This document shows positions 37,761 through 45,815 of a DNA stretch of 64,000 bases, one piece after another. The stretch comes from Nocardioides flavescens (lineage in GTDB: Bacteria > Actinomycetota > Actinomycetes > Propionibacteriales > Nocardioidaceae), in the NCBI RefSeq assembly GCF_009823805.1, contig NZ_WUEK01000003.1, positions 310,001 through 374,000 on the forward strand, written 5' to 3'. The position numbers and the translations under genes were made by a program. Within the stretch, counting starts at the first letter, position 1. Each line of letters opens with the position of its first letter. A model generated the notes under the pieces. It did no database searches, was not told the DNA's origin, and was given only the letters and a program-made list of their open reading frames with translations.

Positions 37761-38684
37761 TCAGAACGGCTGCGCGATCGCGGTGACCCGCCGGGTCGCC
37801 AGCTCGATCATCAGCTCGGCGGCCGGGGACAGGGTGGCGCCGCGGCGGTGCACCACGGTGAACAGGTCGAAGAGCTTGGGACGCAGCGACTGGATGCCGG
37901 CGTTCGGGGCCAGGCGGGGGAGCAGCTGCTCGGCGGCACCGCGGGGGATGACGGTGTCGGCCAGGCCCTTGCCGACGAGCTCGACCGCGATCTCGACGTC
38001 CTCGACCTCGATCCGGGTCGGTGGGTTGAGACCCGTCTCGTGCAGCCACTGGCGCAGCATGATGCGGATCGAGTCGGTCGCGCGCCAGGTCGTCTCGGGC
38101 ATCACCAGGCTCGCCTGGGCGAGCCGGCGGGCGGTGATCGGGTGCTCGAGGCGTTCGTGGTCGGCGCTGACGTAGACGAGCTCGTCGCGGGCGACGGGCC
38201 GGATCTCGAGCCCCTCGCTCTCCAGCGAGTGCACCGCGATCATCGCCGCCTCGAGCTTGCCTCGGCGCAGATCCTCGGCGACCTCGGAGGAGTTCTGCCC
38301 GACCAGCTCCACCCGGACGCCGGGGTAGCGCTCGAGCACGTCGGCCACGAGCCCGGCACCGGCGTACAGCCGCGCGGTGCCGAACATCCCGAACCGGATC
38401 GTCCCGGTCTCGAACGCCTTGACCTGCTGCGCCGCCCGCCGGGTGTCCTCCGCCGCGGCGAGCGTGCGCTCGGCGTGCGGGCGCAGGGTGTCGGCCACCG
38501 TCGTCGGCACGACGCCGCGACCGACCCGGCGGAACAGCTGCACGCCGAGCGACTTCTCGAGCGCTCGGACCTGCTCGGAGACCGATGGCTGGGCGTAGCC
38601 GAGCTCCTCCGCCGCCCGGGTCAGCGAGCAGTGCTCGTAGACGCTGAGGAAGACCGTGAGCTGGTGGAGTGAGAGCACGCTCAC
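37761..38684 (-). CDS. LysR-family transcriptional regulator
   Basis: A 307-residue regulator. The N-terminal winged HTH spans residues 1-60 (LHQLTVFLSVYEHCSLTRAAEELGYAQPSVSEQVRALEKSLGVQLFRR). The effector-binding domain starts near residue 90 (GTIRFGMFGTARLYAGAGLVADVLERYPGVRVELVGQNSSEVAEDL). It is convergent with lutC, so it may control a distant gene or act on its own upstream region. The link to lactate or fucose genes is only positional. GTG start. Confidence 0.9.
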   Translation of the reverse strand: MSVLSLHQLTVFLSVYEHCSLTRAAEELGYAQPSVSEQVRALEKSLGVQLFRRVGRGVVPTTVADTLRPHAERTLAAAEDTRRAAQQVKAFETGTIRFGMFGTARLYAGAGLVADVLERYPGVRVELVGQNSSEVAEDLRRGKLEAAMIAVHSLESEGLEIRPVARDELVYVSADHERLEHPITARRLAQASLVMPETTWRATDSIRIMLRQWLHETGLNPPTRIEVEDVEIAVELVGKGLADTVIPRGAAEQLLPRLAPNAGIQSLRPKLFDLFTVVHRRGATLSPAAELMIELATRRVTAIAQPF

Positions 38685-38811
38685 AACTCTAGGCGAGTCC
38701 TTGGGTTGTCATCGGAAAGACAGGCTACCCCTATGACTTGCGCTCCCTCAGACTGGAGTCACGAGCCCTCCACGTCCGGTGGGCCAGAGAACCCGAATGG
38801 AGGCCCTCGAC

Positions 38812-38988
38812 ATGTTCGACCACCACTGCTCCGCGTGCGACAAGCGCCAGCTCATCTTCCCGAGCCAGGTGAACGCCCTCGTGAACACCGCCGACGGCAT
38901 CCAGGTGTCCTTCACCTGCTGGTGCGGGGCCGAGCAGACCCTGCTGACCGGCAACTCCGCCGGCCGCCGGGAGTCCGTCGCCGCCTGA
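38812..38988 (+). CDS. Small Cys-rich (zinc-ribbon-like) protein
   Basis: A 58-residue protein starting at the ATG at 38812, with GGAGG eight bases upstream; an in-frame ATG lies 15 bases before it. It has HHCSACDKRQ near the N-terminus and FTCWCGAEQT later, a CxxC...CxC pair typical of a small zinc ribbon. No enzyme motif is visible. A strong terminator follows at 39036, so this is a single-gene unit. The function is unknown; a nucleic-acid or protein-binding role is possible. Confidence 0.75.
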   Translation: MFDHHCSACDKRQLIFPSQVNALVNTADGIQVSFTCWCGAEQTLLTGNSAGRRESVAA

Positions 38989-39035
38989 GTGCACTCGGCC
39001 GTCGGTGACGACGGCAGCGGCGACCTACCCCCACA

Positions 39036-39081
39036 GCACCCCCGCCTCGCCCCGTACGGCGAGCGGGGGTGCGGTCGTTTT
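39036..39081 (+). terminator. Strong intrinsic terminator
   Basis: GCACCCCCGCCTCGCC (39036-39051) pairs with GGCGAGCGGGGGTGC (39058-39072), with one bulged C and a six-base loop, followed by GGTCGTTTT ending at 39081. It is the clearest Rho-independent terminator in the window and closes the small Cys-rich gene. Confidence 0.85.
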
Positions 39082-39109
39082 CGCACCTCACGACGCGCCT
39101 CCCTATACT
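39081..39109 (+). promoter_or_regulatory. Promoter of tRNA-Thr
   Basis: TATACT at 39104-39109 is a near-consensus -10 with a weak -35 TCGCAC at 39081-39086 (17-bp spacer). It lies 27 bp before the mature tRNA and abuts the terminator T-run. Confidence 0.6.
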
Positions 39110-39136
39110 CCTGCAGGTTGCCCTCGCGGGCAGCGC

Positions 39137-39212
39137 GCCGCCTTAGCTCAGTCGGTAGAGCGTCTCACTCGTAATGAGAAGGTCGTCGGTTCGATTCCGA
39201 CAGGCGGCTCCA
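39137..39212 (+). tRNA. tRNA-Thr (anticodon CGU)
   Basis: A 76-base cloverleaf. Acceptor stem GCCGCCT pairs with AGGCGGC, the D-loop region is TTAGCTCAGTCGGTAGAGC, and the anticodon stem TCTCA/TGAGA encloses loop CTCGTAA with anticodon CGT. The T-arm is GTCGGTTCGATTCCGAC, and the encoded 3' CCA is at 39210-39212. It reads ACG codons, which are common in this GC-rich genome. Confidence 0.97.
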
Positions 39213-39456
39213 CTGAGGGCACATCACGGTGCTCGTCCATTGGCGCTGTCGGCGTCATGGGGCCGTTGCTCCCGTGCTCGGATCGGAGTCCGCTCCCGAG
39301 TCGGCTGCACTGGACCGCGCGTCGCACCACTCGGGCCATCGACTCGTACTAGTCGAAAAGTCCGACCTTGATCAACCGACTTCTGCTCGTGTGTTCGATT
39401 GGCCTTGACGGAGGCCCGCCGTGACACAGCGGTCACGGCCCGGCTCACCACCTCAG
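39213..39456. other. Intergenic region between tRNA-Thr and the IS element
   Basis: No convincing gene, promoter or hairpin is visible. The stretch is somewhat less GC-biased than its surroundings. I looked for a repeat of the tRNA 3' end that would mark an integrative element and saw none nearby. Confidence 0.5.
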
Positions 39457-39463
39457 GACGGCC

Positions 39464-39495
39464 GGTGACGTCCCGCGTCGTGGTGGAGTTTCTCG
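39464..39495 (+). repeat. Left terminal inverted repeat of the IS256 element
   Basis: Begins GGTGACGTCCCGC and ends GTTTCTCG. It matches the reverse complement of 40856-40887 at 26 of 32 positions. Confidence 0.75.
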
Positions 39496-39521
39496 ACACC
39501 GTGCGGGTCAGTGATTGTTGA

Positions 39522-40757
39522 TCATGCCGTCATGAGTTCGGGCTTGGCCACCTCCTGGTCGGTCTTCTTGGCGCCGGTCACGAGTTCCATCGAGTGCTCG
39601 GACAGGTATCGCCGTTCGGCAGTGACCTGCCACTCGTCGTGGGCCTCGACCAGGACGGCTCCTGCTAGGCGTAGTAGCGCCTCGGGGTTGGGGAACACGC
39701 CGACGACGTCGGTGCGGCGCTTCACTTCCTTGTTGAGCCGTTCCAGCGGGTTGGTCGACCAGATCTTCTTCCAGTGGCTGACCGGGAACCCGGTGAAGGC
39801 GAGGAGGTCGTCGTGGGCGTCGCGGAGCATCTGCTCGACCTTGGGCAGCTGTTTGCCGAGCATCAGCGCGATGACCTCGAACTGCTCGATCACGTGCTCG
39901 GCGTCGGGCTGGGCGAAGATCGTGCGGATCGCCGCAGCGACCATCTCGGAGTTGCCCTTCGGGACGATCGCCAGGACGTTACGCATGAAGTGCACCCGGC
40001 AGCGTTGCCAGGCGGCGCCGATGAATACCGACGAGATGGCCTGCTTCAGTCCGGTGTGGGCGTCGCTGATGACGAGCTGGACTCCGCCCAGACCACGGGC
40101 CTTCAGTCCGCGTAGGAACGCGGTCCAGAACGCCCCGTCCTCGCTGTCGCCGACATCAAAGCCCAGCACCTCGCGACGCCCGTCCGCGGTGACGCCGGTA
40201 GCGATCACGACCGCCTGGGACACGACCCGGCGGTTGACCCGGGCCTTGCAGTAGGTCGCGTCGAGGAACACGTAGGGGTAGGCGATGTCGCCCAGTGACC
40301 GGTCACGAAACGCCCCGACCTCTTCGTCGAGGTCGGCGCAGATCCGGGAGACCTCGGACTTGCTGATCCCGCTGGCAGCGCCGAGGGCTTTGACGAGGTC
40401 GTCGACCTTCCTCGTCGACACGCTGTGGAGGTAGGCCTCCATCACGACCGCGAACAGCGCCTGGTCGACCCGCCGTCGGCGCTCGAGCAGCGAGGGGAAG
40501 AACGACCCCTCCCGCAGTTTCGGGATCCTCAACTCAAGATCCCCAGCGGTCGTCGAAAGGGTCCTCGGCCGGGTCCCGTTGCGTTGTGTCGTGCGTTGCT
40601 CGGTGCGTTCCCAGGGGCCGGCGCCGATCACCGCAGTCAGCTCGGCGTCGATCAACGCCTGGTAGATCGTCTGAGCTGCGATGCGGACGCGGTCCTCGAC
40701 CCCGCCCGCCTGCATGGCTTCAAGCACCTCGAGTAGTGCAGCATTGTCCAAGGCCAT
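39522..40757 (-). CDS. IS256-family (mutator-type) transposase
   Basis: A complete 411-residue DDE transposase. Catalytic residues are Asp 166 (FLDATYCKAR), Asp 232 (ISDAHTGLKQA) and Glu 339 (STNPLERLNKEVKRRTDVVGVFPN), the last in the family signature. The N-terminal region carries the DNA-binding HTH, and the CRVHFMRNVL C/H motif lies after the second Asp. The frame is uninterrupted and the ends are present, so the copy may be active. Confidence 0.95.
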   Translation of the reverse strand: MALDNAALLEVLEAMQAGGVEDRVRIAAQTIYQALIDAELTAVIGAGPWERTEQRTTQRNGTRPRTLSTTAGDLELRIPKLREGSFFPSLLERRRRVDQALFAVVMEAYLHSVSTRKVDDLVKALGAASGISKSEVSRICADLDEEVGAFRDRSLGDIAYPYVFLDATYCKARVNRRVVSQAVVIATGVTADGRREVLGFDVGDSEDGAFWTAFLRGLKARGLGGVQLVISDAHTGLKQAISSVFIGAAWQRCRVHFMRNVLAIVPKGNSEMVAAAIRTIFAQPDAEHVIEQFEVIALMLGKQLPKVEQMLRDAHDDLLAFTGFPVSHWKKIWSTNPLERLNKEVKRRTDVVGVFPNPEALLRLAGAVLVEAHDEWQVTAERRYLSEHSMELVTGAKKTDQEVAKPELMTA

Positions 40758-40855
40758 CGTGCTTCGTGTCCTATCCGTGAGTGTCTGTCGCGAGTACTCA
40801 CTGACCGTCGCACGATGGCCGCCTACGTCACCGGCAACACGACCGTCCTCAACGC

Positions 40856-40887
40856 CGAGGAACTACACCACTCGGCGGGACGCCACC
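40856..40887 (-). repeat. Right terminal inverted repeat of the IS256 element
   Basis: Read on the minus strand it begins GGTGGCGTCCCGC and ends GTTCCTCG, the partner of 39464-39495. It lies about 100 bp beyond the transposase start codon. Confidence 0.75.
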
Positions 40888-40894
40888 GACGGCC

Positions 40895-41101
40895 CCCGAT
40901 GACTGAAGTCCACGGAACCAACGATCCCCGTTTCCACCGGTCAGCCGCACGCAAGGTTCGGCGGGTCCGGGCGGCCGACCCACGAGTGGACGCTGAGCCG
41001 CGACATCCACCCGTCGTGCAGAGGAGCGCCTGGACATCGTGGTCCGCAAGACCGTCTCGCCGGGGTTACCTGAAAGATGTCTCTGGCGATAGCATTCTGC
41101 A
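40895..41101 (+). promoter_or_regulatory. Gap after the IS with a candidate promoter for the HTH gene
   Basis: About 200 bp without a gene. TTACCT (41066-41071) and TAGCAT (41090-41095), spaced 18 bp, form a plausible promoter. Transcription would begin almost at the ATG at 41102, which lacks a Shine-Dalgarno site, so translation may be leaderless. Nothing else is visible. Confidence 0.4.
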
Positions 41102-41908
41102 ATGCCCATGATCGGGGTCCCGGCCGCGGCACGACGTCTCGGGGTCAGCCCCGGCCGCGTGCGCCAGCGCATCTCGGACGGCTCACTGCCCGCTGAGTGG
41201 GTGGGGCGGCAGTGGGTCATCGACGAGCGAGACCTCGCGCCGCTGACGGATCTACCGGGCCCAGGCCGCCCCCTCTCCGAGCGGTCCGCGTGGGCCCTCA
41301 TCGCTCTGTCGAGCGCGCTCGCCAACGAGAACGCCGACGGTCCTGCCGTCCGGTGGATCGCAGCGCTGCCTGCCCTAGACCGGTCCCGAGCGCGCAAGCG
41401 GCTGCGCAACCTTCTCGCCGACCACCAGGCAGCCTCGGACGAAGGTCATGCCGCAGAGTCCGCTGCCGCTCTTCGCTCGCTGGTCGGCAACCGGGCGCGG
41501 CGAGTTCTTCTGCGCGCGTCGCCCCGCGACCTCGATGACGTCCGAGACGATGACCGCATCGTCCGGGCCGGTCTGTCGGACCCGAAGGCAGGAATTGCCT
41601 CCGGCGACCTCGTCGAAGGGTACGCAGCCGGGCGAGACCTGTCCGGCATCGTCGAGGACTACCTGCTCGACAGTGTCGATCGCGACGAGGGCGCCAACGT
41701 CGTGCTCCACGTCGTCGCAGACGATGACCTGGCGGACAGAGCCCTCGCGCTGCGGCGATCCGAACCGATGGTGCACCTGCTGCTCGCCGCCGACCTGGCC
41801 GAGCACGGGCGTCCGCGCGAACGGGCGCGGGCCGTCGGCCTCGTCGCCGACCTCGCACGCATGCTCGACATCGCGCCGACCAGCGTTGGAGAGCCAGTCC
41901 GTGACTGA
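41102..41908 (+). CDS. HTH-domain protein, putative antitoxin of an AbiEii-like pair
   Basis: A 268-residue protein. The N-terminus is an excisionase/MerR-like helix-turn-helix (IGVPAAARRLGVSPGRVRQRISDGSLPAEWVGRQWVIDERDL). The remaining 200 residues are helical and acidic without a recognised motif. It overlaps the nucleotidyltransferase gene by eight bases, the typical spacing of antitoxin-toxin operons. AbiEi-type antitoxins are DNA-binding autoregulators, which this resembles in layout but not obviously in sequence. A second ATG at 41108 is an alternative start. No Shine-Dalgarno is visible. Confidence 0.72.
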   Translation: MPMIGVPAAARRLGVSPGRVRQRISDGSLPAEWVGRQWVIDERDLAPLTDLPGPGRPLSERSAWALIALSSALANENADGPAVRWIAALPALDRSRARKRLRNLLADHQAASDEGHAAESAAALRSLVGNRARRVLLRASPRDLDDVRDDDRIVRAGLSDPKAGIASGDLVEGYAAGRDLSGIVEDYLLDSVDRDEGANVVLHVVADDDLADRALALRRSEPMVHLLLAADLAEHGRPRERARAVGLVADLARMLDIAPTSVGEPVRD

Positions 41909-42674
41909 GCTGGTGGGCACCTCGCAGGAGGAGTCGGGCCCCGTCACGCTGCCGGCCATGCTCGCACCGCAGGAGGCGGCCTGGCACGCGCTGATGGACC
42001 TGCACGAACGGCTACCCGAGAACTGGACCCTCGTCGGCGGCCAGATGGTGCACCTGCACTGCGCGGAGCGGGACGTCAGCCCCGAGCGCCCGACCGACGA
42101 CGCCGACACGGTGCTCGACGTGCGCGCCTCCAGCGACATGCTGGACCGGTTCACGAGTGCGCTCGTCGACATGGGCTTCAAGCCCGCGACCTCCGGCGAC
42201 GGTCTTCAACACCGCTGGCACCGCGACGACGGGGCACAGATCGACGTGCTCCTTCCCGACGGCATAGGCGAGCGGGCCTCATCCCGACGAGGCGCCGGTG
42301 GCGCACCGACGCTGGAGACCCCTGGCGGCTCGCAGGCTCTCGCACGCAGCCGGTCCATCGAGGTCACCGTGGCGGGCAGGACCGGACACGTCCGGCGGCC
42401 GGATCTGGTCGGCGCTCTCGTCATGAAGGCAGCGGCACACGGCACGACCCGAGAGGGAGACTCAGCCAAGGGTAGGCATCGGCGCGACTTCGTGACCCTC
42501 GCCGGGATGGTGTCCGCTCGCGACTTCAGGGACACCGACCTACGGCCGAAGGATCGGAAGCGACTGCGCACGATCGTCGCGGCGGTGCGTAGAGATCGAG
42601 CGACCATGCTGTCCATGGAGGGCGCCGAACGCGCCCTGTCCAGGGTGGAGCGGGCAGCCGGGCTGGGGCCCTGA
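41901..42674 (+). CDS. AbiEii-like nucleotidyltransferase, putative toxin
   Basis: A 257-residue protein starting at GTG inside the HTH gene. The segment NWTLVGGQMVHLH followed by PTDDADTVLDV fits the nucleotidyltransferase GG(S)-x(n)-D-x-D arrangement of the MNT/AbiEii fold. A later acidic position is in GAQIDVLLPD. A Lys/Arg/His-rich region near residue 190 (KGRHRRDFVTL) resembles the late Lys/His of AbiEii proteins. Known relatives add nucleotides to tRNA or proteins and block growth. Catalytic activity is inferred, not shown. Confidence 0.68.
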   Translation: MTELVGTSQEESGPVTLPAMLAPQEAAWHALMDLHERLPENWTLVGGQMVHLHCAERDVSPERPTDDADTVLDVRASSDMLDRFTSALVDMGFKPATSGDGLQHRWHRDDGAQIDVLLPDGIGERASSRRGAGGAPTLETPGGSQALARSRSIEVTVAGRTGHVRRPDLVGALVMKAAAHGTTREGDSAKGRHRRDFVTLAGMVSARDFRDTDLRPKDRKRLRTIVAAVRRDRATMLSMEGAERALSRVERAAGLGP

Positions 42675-42732
42675 GGCATCCGTGCGGACCTCGGGCTGCG
42701 ACGGACAGCCCGCCCACGTCGATCTCCCGGGC

Positions 42733-43503
42733 TCAGTGCGCCTGACCCGTGCTGGCGGTGGTGCCGCCGTCGACGGGGAGCCACGCGCCGGTGACGTAGG
42801 CCGCGTCGTCGCTGGCCAGCCACAGGACGGCCGGCGCGATGTCGTCGGGTCGACCGGGGCGGCCGAGCGCGATGCGGTTGTTCGCGGCGGCGAGCGCCTC
42901 GGGGTCGTCCTCGACCGCCTGGGTCAGCGCGGTGATGGTGAGCGCGGGAGCGACCGCGTTGATCCGGACGCCTCGGCCGCCGTAGTCCAGCGCGAGGGAC
43001 TGGACGAAGTTCATGATCGCGGCCTTGGTGGCGTTGTAGGCGGCCTGGCCCCAGTCGCCGGCTATGCCGGAGACCGACCCGACGACGACGAGGTTGCCGC
43101 CGACCTTCTCCAGCTCGGGGAGGGCGTGGCGGGCGACGTGAACGAACCCGTCGATGTTGACCGAGCGGATCTGCTGCCAGCGCTCGAGCGTCAACTCGTC
43201 GAAGGGTGCGTTGACGTAGTCGGCGGCGTTGTTCACGACGACGTCGAGGGAGCCGAACCGGTCGACGACCGCCCGCACCATGGCCGCCGCGGAGTCGTCG
43301 TCGGCGACGTCGGCCTCGACGACCAGCGCCCTCTCATCGGGGACGTCAGCGAGGGTCTCGGCCAGCGGGTCGCGGCGGCGTCCGCTGACGGCGACGTTGG
43401 CTCCGTTGTCGGCGAACGCGCGAGCGATGGCACGACCGATGCCGGAGCCGCCCCCGGTCACGAGGACGGTGCGGCCGGCGACGTCGTAGGTGTTGTGGGT
43501 CAT
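42733..43503 (-). CDS. Short-chain dehydrogenase/reductase
   Basis: A 256-residue classical SDR with TGGGSGIG near residue 17, NNAADY in place of the usual NNAG, GSVSG and the active site YNATK. The substrate is unknown. It starts 46 bp after the GlcD-like gene on the same strand and is probably the last gene of an IclR-glcD-SDR transcript. Confidence 0.85.
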   Translation of the reverse strand: MTHNTYDVAGRTVLVTGGGSGIGRAIARAFADNGANVAVSGRRRDPLAETLADVPDERALVVEADVADDDSAAAMVRAVVDRFGSLDVVVNNAADYVNAPFDELTLERWQQIRSVNIDGFVHVARHALPELEKVGGNLVVVGSVSGIAGDWGQAAYNATKAAIMNFVQSLALDYGGRGVRINAVAPALTITALTQAVEDDPEALAAANNRIALGRPGRPDDIAPAVLWLASDDAAYVTGAWLPVDGGTTASTGQAH

Positions 43504-43549
43504 GACGACGTGAACGGCGTCGGCCCCCGACGTGTTCCGCGGGCCGACC

Positions 43550-44944
43550 TCAGTACGCCGCGCCCGGGTTGAGGATGCCCTGCGGGTCGAGAGCGGCCTT
43601 GATCCGGTGGTTGAGCGCGAGCACGTCGTCGCCGATCTGGTCGGCGAGCCAGCCCTTCTTCAGCCGGCCCACGCCGTGCTCGCCGGTGATGGTGCCGCCG
43701 AGGCGGATGGCCAGGCTCATGACCTCGCCGTAGGCCTGCTGGGCGCGCTCGGCCTGGTCGGCGTCGGCGGGGTCGAAGACGATGAGCGGGTGGGTGTTGC
43801 CGTCGCCGGCGTGGGCGACGACGGCGATGGTCACGTCGCGCTGACGGCTGATGTCGGCGATGCCTTCGACCAGCGTGCCGAGCTGGGGCAGCGGCACGCC
43901 GACGTCCTCGAGCAGCAGGGTGCCGGTGCGCTCGACGGCCGGGATCGCGTTGCGGCGGGCGACGACGAACTGCTCGCCCTCGTCGGGGTCGTCGCTGGTG
44001 AAGACCTCGGTCGCGCCGTGGGTCGTGCACAGCTCCGAGATCAGCTGGCACTCGGCCGCGGCGTGCCCGGCCGGCTCGTCGGACTGGATGACGAGCATCG
44101 CCGCGGCCTCGGTGTCGAGGCCCATCCGCGTCATGTCCTCGACCGCGCGGATGGTCGGCTGGTCCATGAACTCGAGCATCGAGGGCCGCAGCTGACGGCG
44201 GATGGCCAGCACCGCCGCGGTCGCCTCCTCGAGCGAGGCGAACGTCGCGACGAGGGTGGCCGGCGGGCGCTGGACCGGGATGAGACGCAGGACGACCTCG
44301 GTGACGATGCCGAGGGTGCCCTCGCTGCCCACGAACAGCTTGGTCAGCGGCAGCCCCGCGACGTCCTTGATGCGTTTGCCGCCGAGACGCACCACGCTGC
44401 CGTCGGCCAGCACCACGGTGAGGCCGAGGACGTAGTCGGTCGTGACGCCGTACTTCACGCAGCACAGGCCGCCGGCGTTGGTGGCGACGTTGCCGCCGAT
44501 CGAGCAGATCTCGTACGACGAGGGGTCGGGCGGGTACCACAGCCCCTCGTCGGCGGCCGCCGCTTTGACCGCGGCGTTCATCGCGCCGGGCTGGCAGACG
44601 GCGGTCTGGGTGACGGCGTCGATCTCGATGCCGGTCATCCGCTCGGTGCTGACGACCAGGCAGCCGTCGATCGCCGACGAGCCTCCGGACAGGCCGCTGC
44701 CCGCGCCGCGCGGCACGACGGGCACCGCGTGGGCCGCCGCGAACCGCACCGCCGCCTGCACGTCCGCGGTCGAGCGGGCGCGCACCACCGCGAGCGGGGT
44801 GCCGGCGCTCGGGTCGTGGGCGCGGTCCCAGCGGTACTTCTCGGTGCGGTCCGCGTCGGTGACCACGACGTCGTCGCCGAGCTCGGCGACCAGACGTTCG
44901 ATCGGGGCCTGGATCGGGGCGGTGGTCTGGGTGGCGGTCGTCAT
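43550..44944 (-). CDS. glcD: GlcD-like FAD-linked glycolate/D-lactate oxidase
   Basis: A 464-residue VAO-family flavoprotein. The N-terminal FAD-binding region has AVPVVPRGAGSGLSGGSSAIDG, SIGGNVATNAGGLCCVKYGVT and GSEGTLGIVTEVVLRL. The C-terminal cap ends with THPLIVFDP and GTITGEHGVGRLKKGWL. It oxidises 2-hydroxy acids. Glycolate is favoured because malate synthase G, which uses the product glyoxylate, is divergently encoded. GlcE and GlcF partners are absent, so it may be a single-subunit enzyme. The ATG overlaps the IclR stop by four bases. Confidence 0.88.
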   Translation of the reverse strand: MTTATQTTAPIQAPIERLVAELGDDVVVTDADRTEKYRWDRAHDPSAGTPLAVVRARSTADVQAAVRFAAAHAVPVVPRGAGSGLSGGSSAIDGCLVVSTERMTGIEIDAVTQTAVCQPGAMNAAVKAAAADEGLWYPPDPSSYEICSIGGNVATNAGGLCCVKYGVTTDYVLGLTVVLADGSVVRLGGKRIKDVAGLPLTKLFVGSEGTLGIVTEVVLRLIPVQRPPATLVATFASLEEATAAVLAIRRQLRPSMLEFMDQPTIRAVEDMTRMGLDTEAAAMLVIQSDEPAGHAAAECQLISELCTTHGATEVFTSDDPDEGEQFVVARRNAIPAVERTGTLLLEDVGVPLPQLGTLVEGIADISRQRDVTIAVVAHAGDGNTHPLIVFDPADADQAERAQQAYGEVMSLAIRLGGTITGEHGVGRLKKGWLADQIGDDVLALNHRIKAALDPQGILNPGAAY

Positions 44945-45729
44945 GCGGTCTCTCCTCGTCTGCCGGTCAGCTCTCGGGAGATCGCCGTCACCGTGCGCTG
45001 CAGCAGCGGCACGGCGCGGGCGACCAGGTCGTCGGTCATGCGTGCGGTGGGCCCCGAGACCGAGACGGCCAGGCGGGGTCCGGGGCCGGGTACGGCGAGC
45101 GCCACGCAGCGCACGCCGAGCTCCTGCTCCTCCTCGTCGAGGGCGTAGCCGCGCTCGGCCACCCGGCGCAGCTCGGCGGCCAGGGTGTCGGGGTCGGTGA
45201 TGGTGTGCTCGGTGGCCGGGGGCATCCCGTCCGCCGCGGCCAGCGCGAGGGCCTCCGCGGCGGGGAGGTCGGCGAGCATGGCCTTGCCGACCCCGGTGCT
45301 GTGGACCGGGCGTCGGCTGCCGACCTCGGTGAACATCCGCATGGAGCGGGACGAGGGCACGTGGGCGACGTAGACGACGTGGTCGCCCTCGAGCGCGGCC
45401 AGGTTGACCGACTCGCCCAGCTCCTGTGCGGCCTCGGCGAGCAGCGGCCGGCACCAGGCGCCGAGGCCTGCCGAGGCCCGCTCGCCGAGCCGGATGAAGC
45501 CCGGTCCGAGGGCGTAGCCGCGCGAGGCCTCCTGACGGACGTAGCCCAGGTCGACGAGGGTTCTCAGCAGCCGGTGCACGGTGCCGAGGGAGAGGCCGGT
45601 GGGGCCGGTGAGCTCGGTGACGCCGAGCGGGCGGTCGGCCTCGGCCAGCGCCTCCAGCAGGACGAACGCGCGCTCGAGCGACTGCACCCGACCGCCGCCG
45701 GTCACCGTTGTGGTCGCCGCTGTGGACAC
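44941..45729 (-). CDS. IclR-family transcriptional regulator
   Basis: A 262-residue regulator. The N-terminal winged HTH is at about residues 14-75 ([45 protein letters not shown]). The GAF-like IclR effector domain includes [33 protein letters not shown]. It is the first gene of the glcD transcript and divergent from glcB. Matching IclR boxes lie in the shared intergenic region, so it probably senses glyoxylate or glycolate and controls both sides. Confidence 0.9.
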   Translation of the reverse strand: MSTAATTTVTGGGRVQSLERAFVLLEALAEADRPLGVTELTGPTGLSLGTVHRLLRTLVDLGYVRQEASRGYALGPGFIRLGERASAGLGAWCRPLLAEAAQELGESVNLAALEGDHVVYVAHVPSSRSMRMFTEVGSRRPVHSTGVGKAMLADLPAAEALALAAADGMPPATEHTITDPDTLAAELRRVAERGYALDEEEQELGVRCVALAVPGPGPRLAVSVSGPTARMTDDLVARAVPLLQRTVTAISRELTGRRGETA

Positions 45730-45759
45730 GTTGTCGTCCCTCCCGGTCCTTCGCTAGGG

Positions 45760-45786
45760 TGGAAAGCATATTCCACGATGCGGAAA
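45760..45786. promoter_or_regulatory. Overlapping IclR-type operators between IclR and glcB
   Basis: TGGAAAGCATATTCCA (45760-45775) is an inverted repeat TGGAA-N6-TTCCA, the classic IclR box. It overlaps TTCCACGATGCGGAAA (45771-45786), TTCC-N8-GGAA in the opposite sense. The site lies 30-56 bp before glcB and just upstream of the IclR gene. Confidence 0.65.
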
Positions 45787-45815
45787 TTGGCACGAGCGGA
45801 AATGGGGCAGGGTCG

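Larger units (their letters stand above)
39464..40887. mobile_element. Intact IS256-family insertion sequence
   Basis: A 1424-bp element bounded by imperfect 32-bp terminal inverted repeats (39464-39495 and 40856-40887, 26 of 32 positions match). It contains one full transposase gene on the minus strand. GACGGCC occurs directly outside both ends (39457-39463 and 40888-40894) and is a candidate target duplication; one more flanking base differs, so an original 8-bp duplication with one change is possible. Confidence 0.8.

Noticed and set aside
39137..42674. Integrative element inserted at tRNA-Thr
   Set aside because: No second copy of the tRNA 3' end, no integrase and no excisionase operon are seen; the IS and the HTH/nucleotidyltransferase pair can be separate acquisitions.
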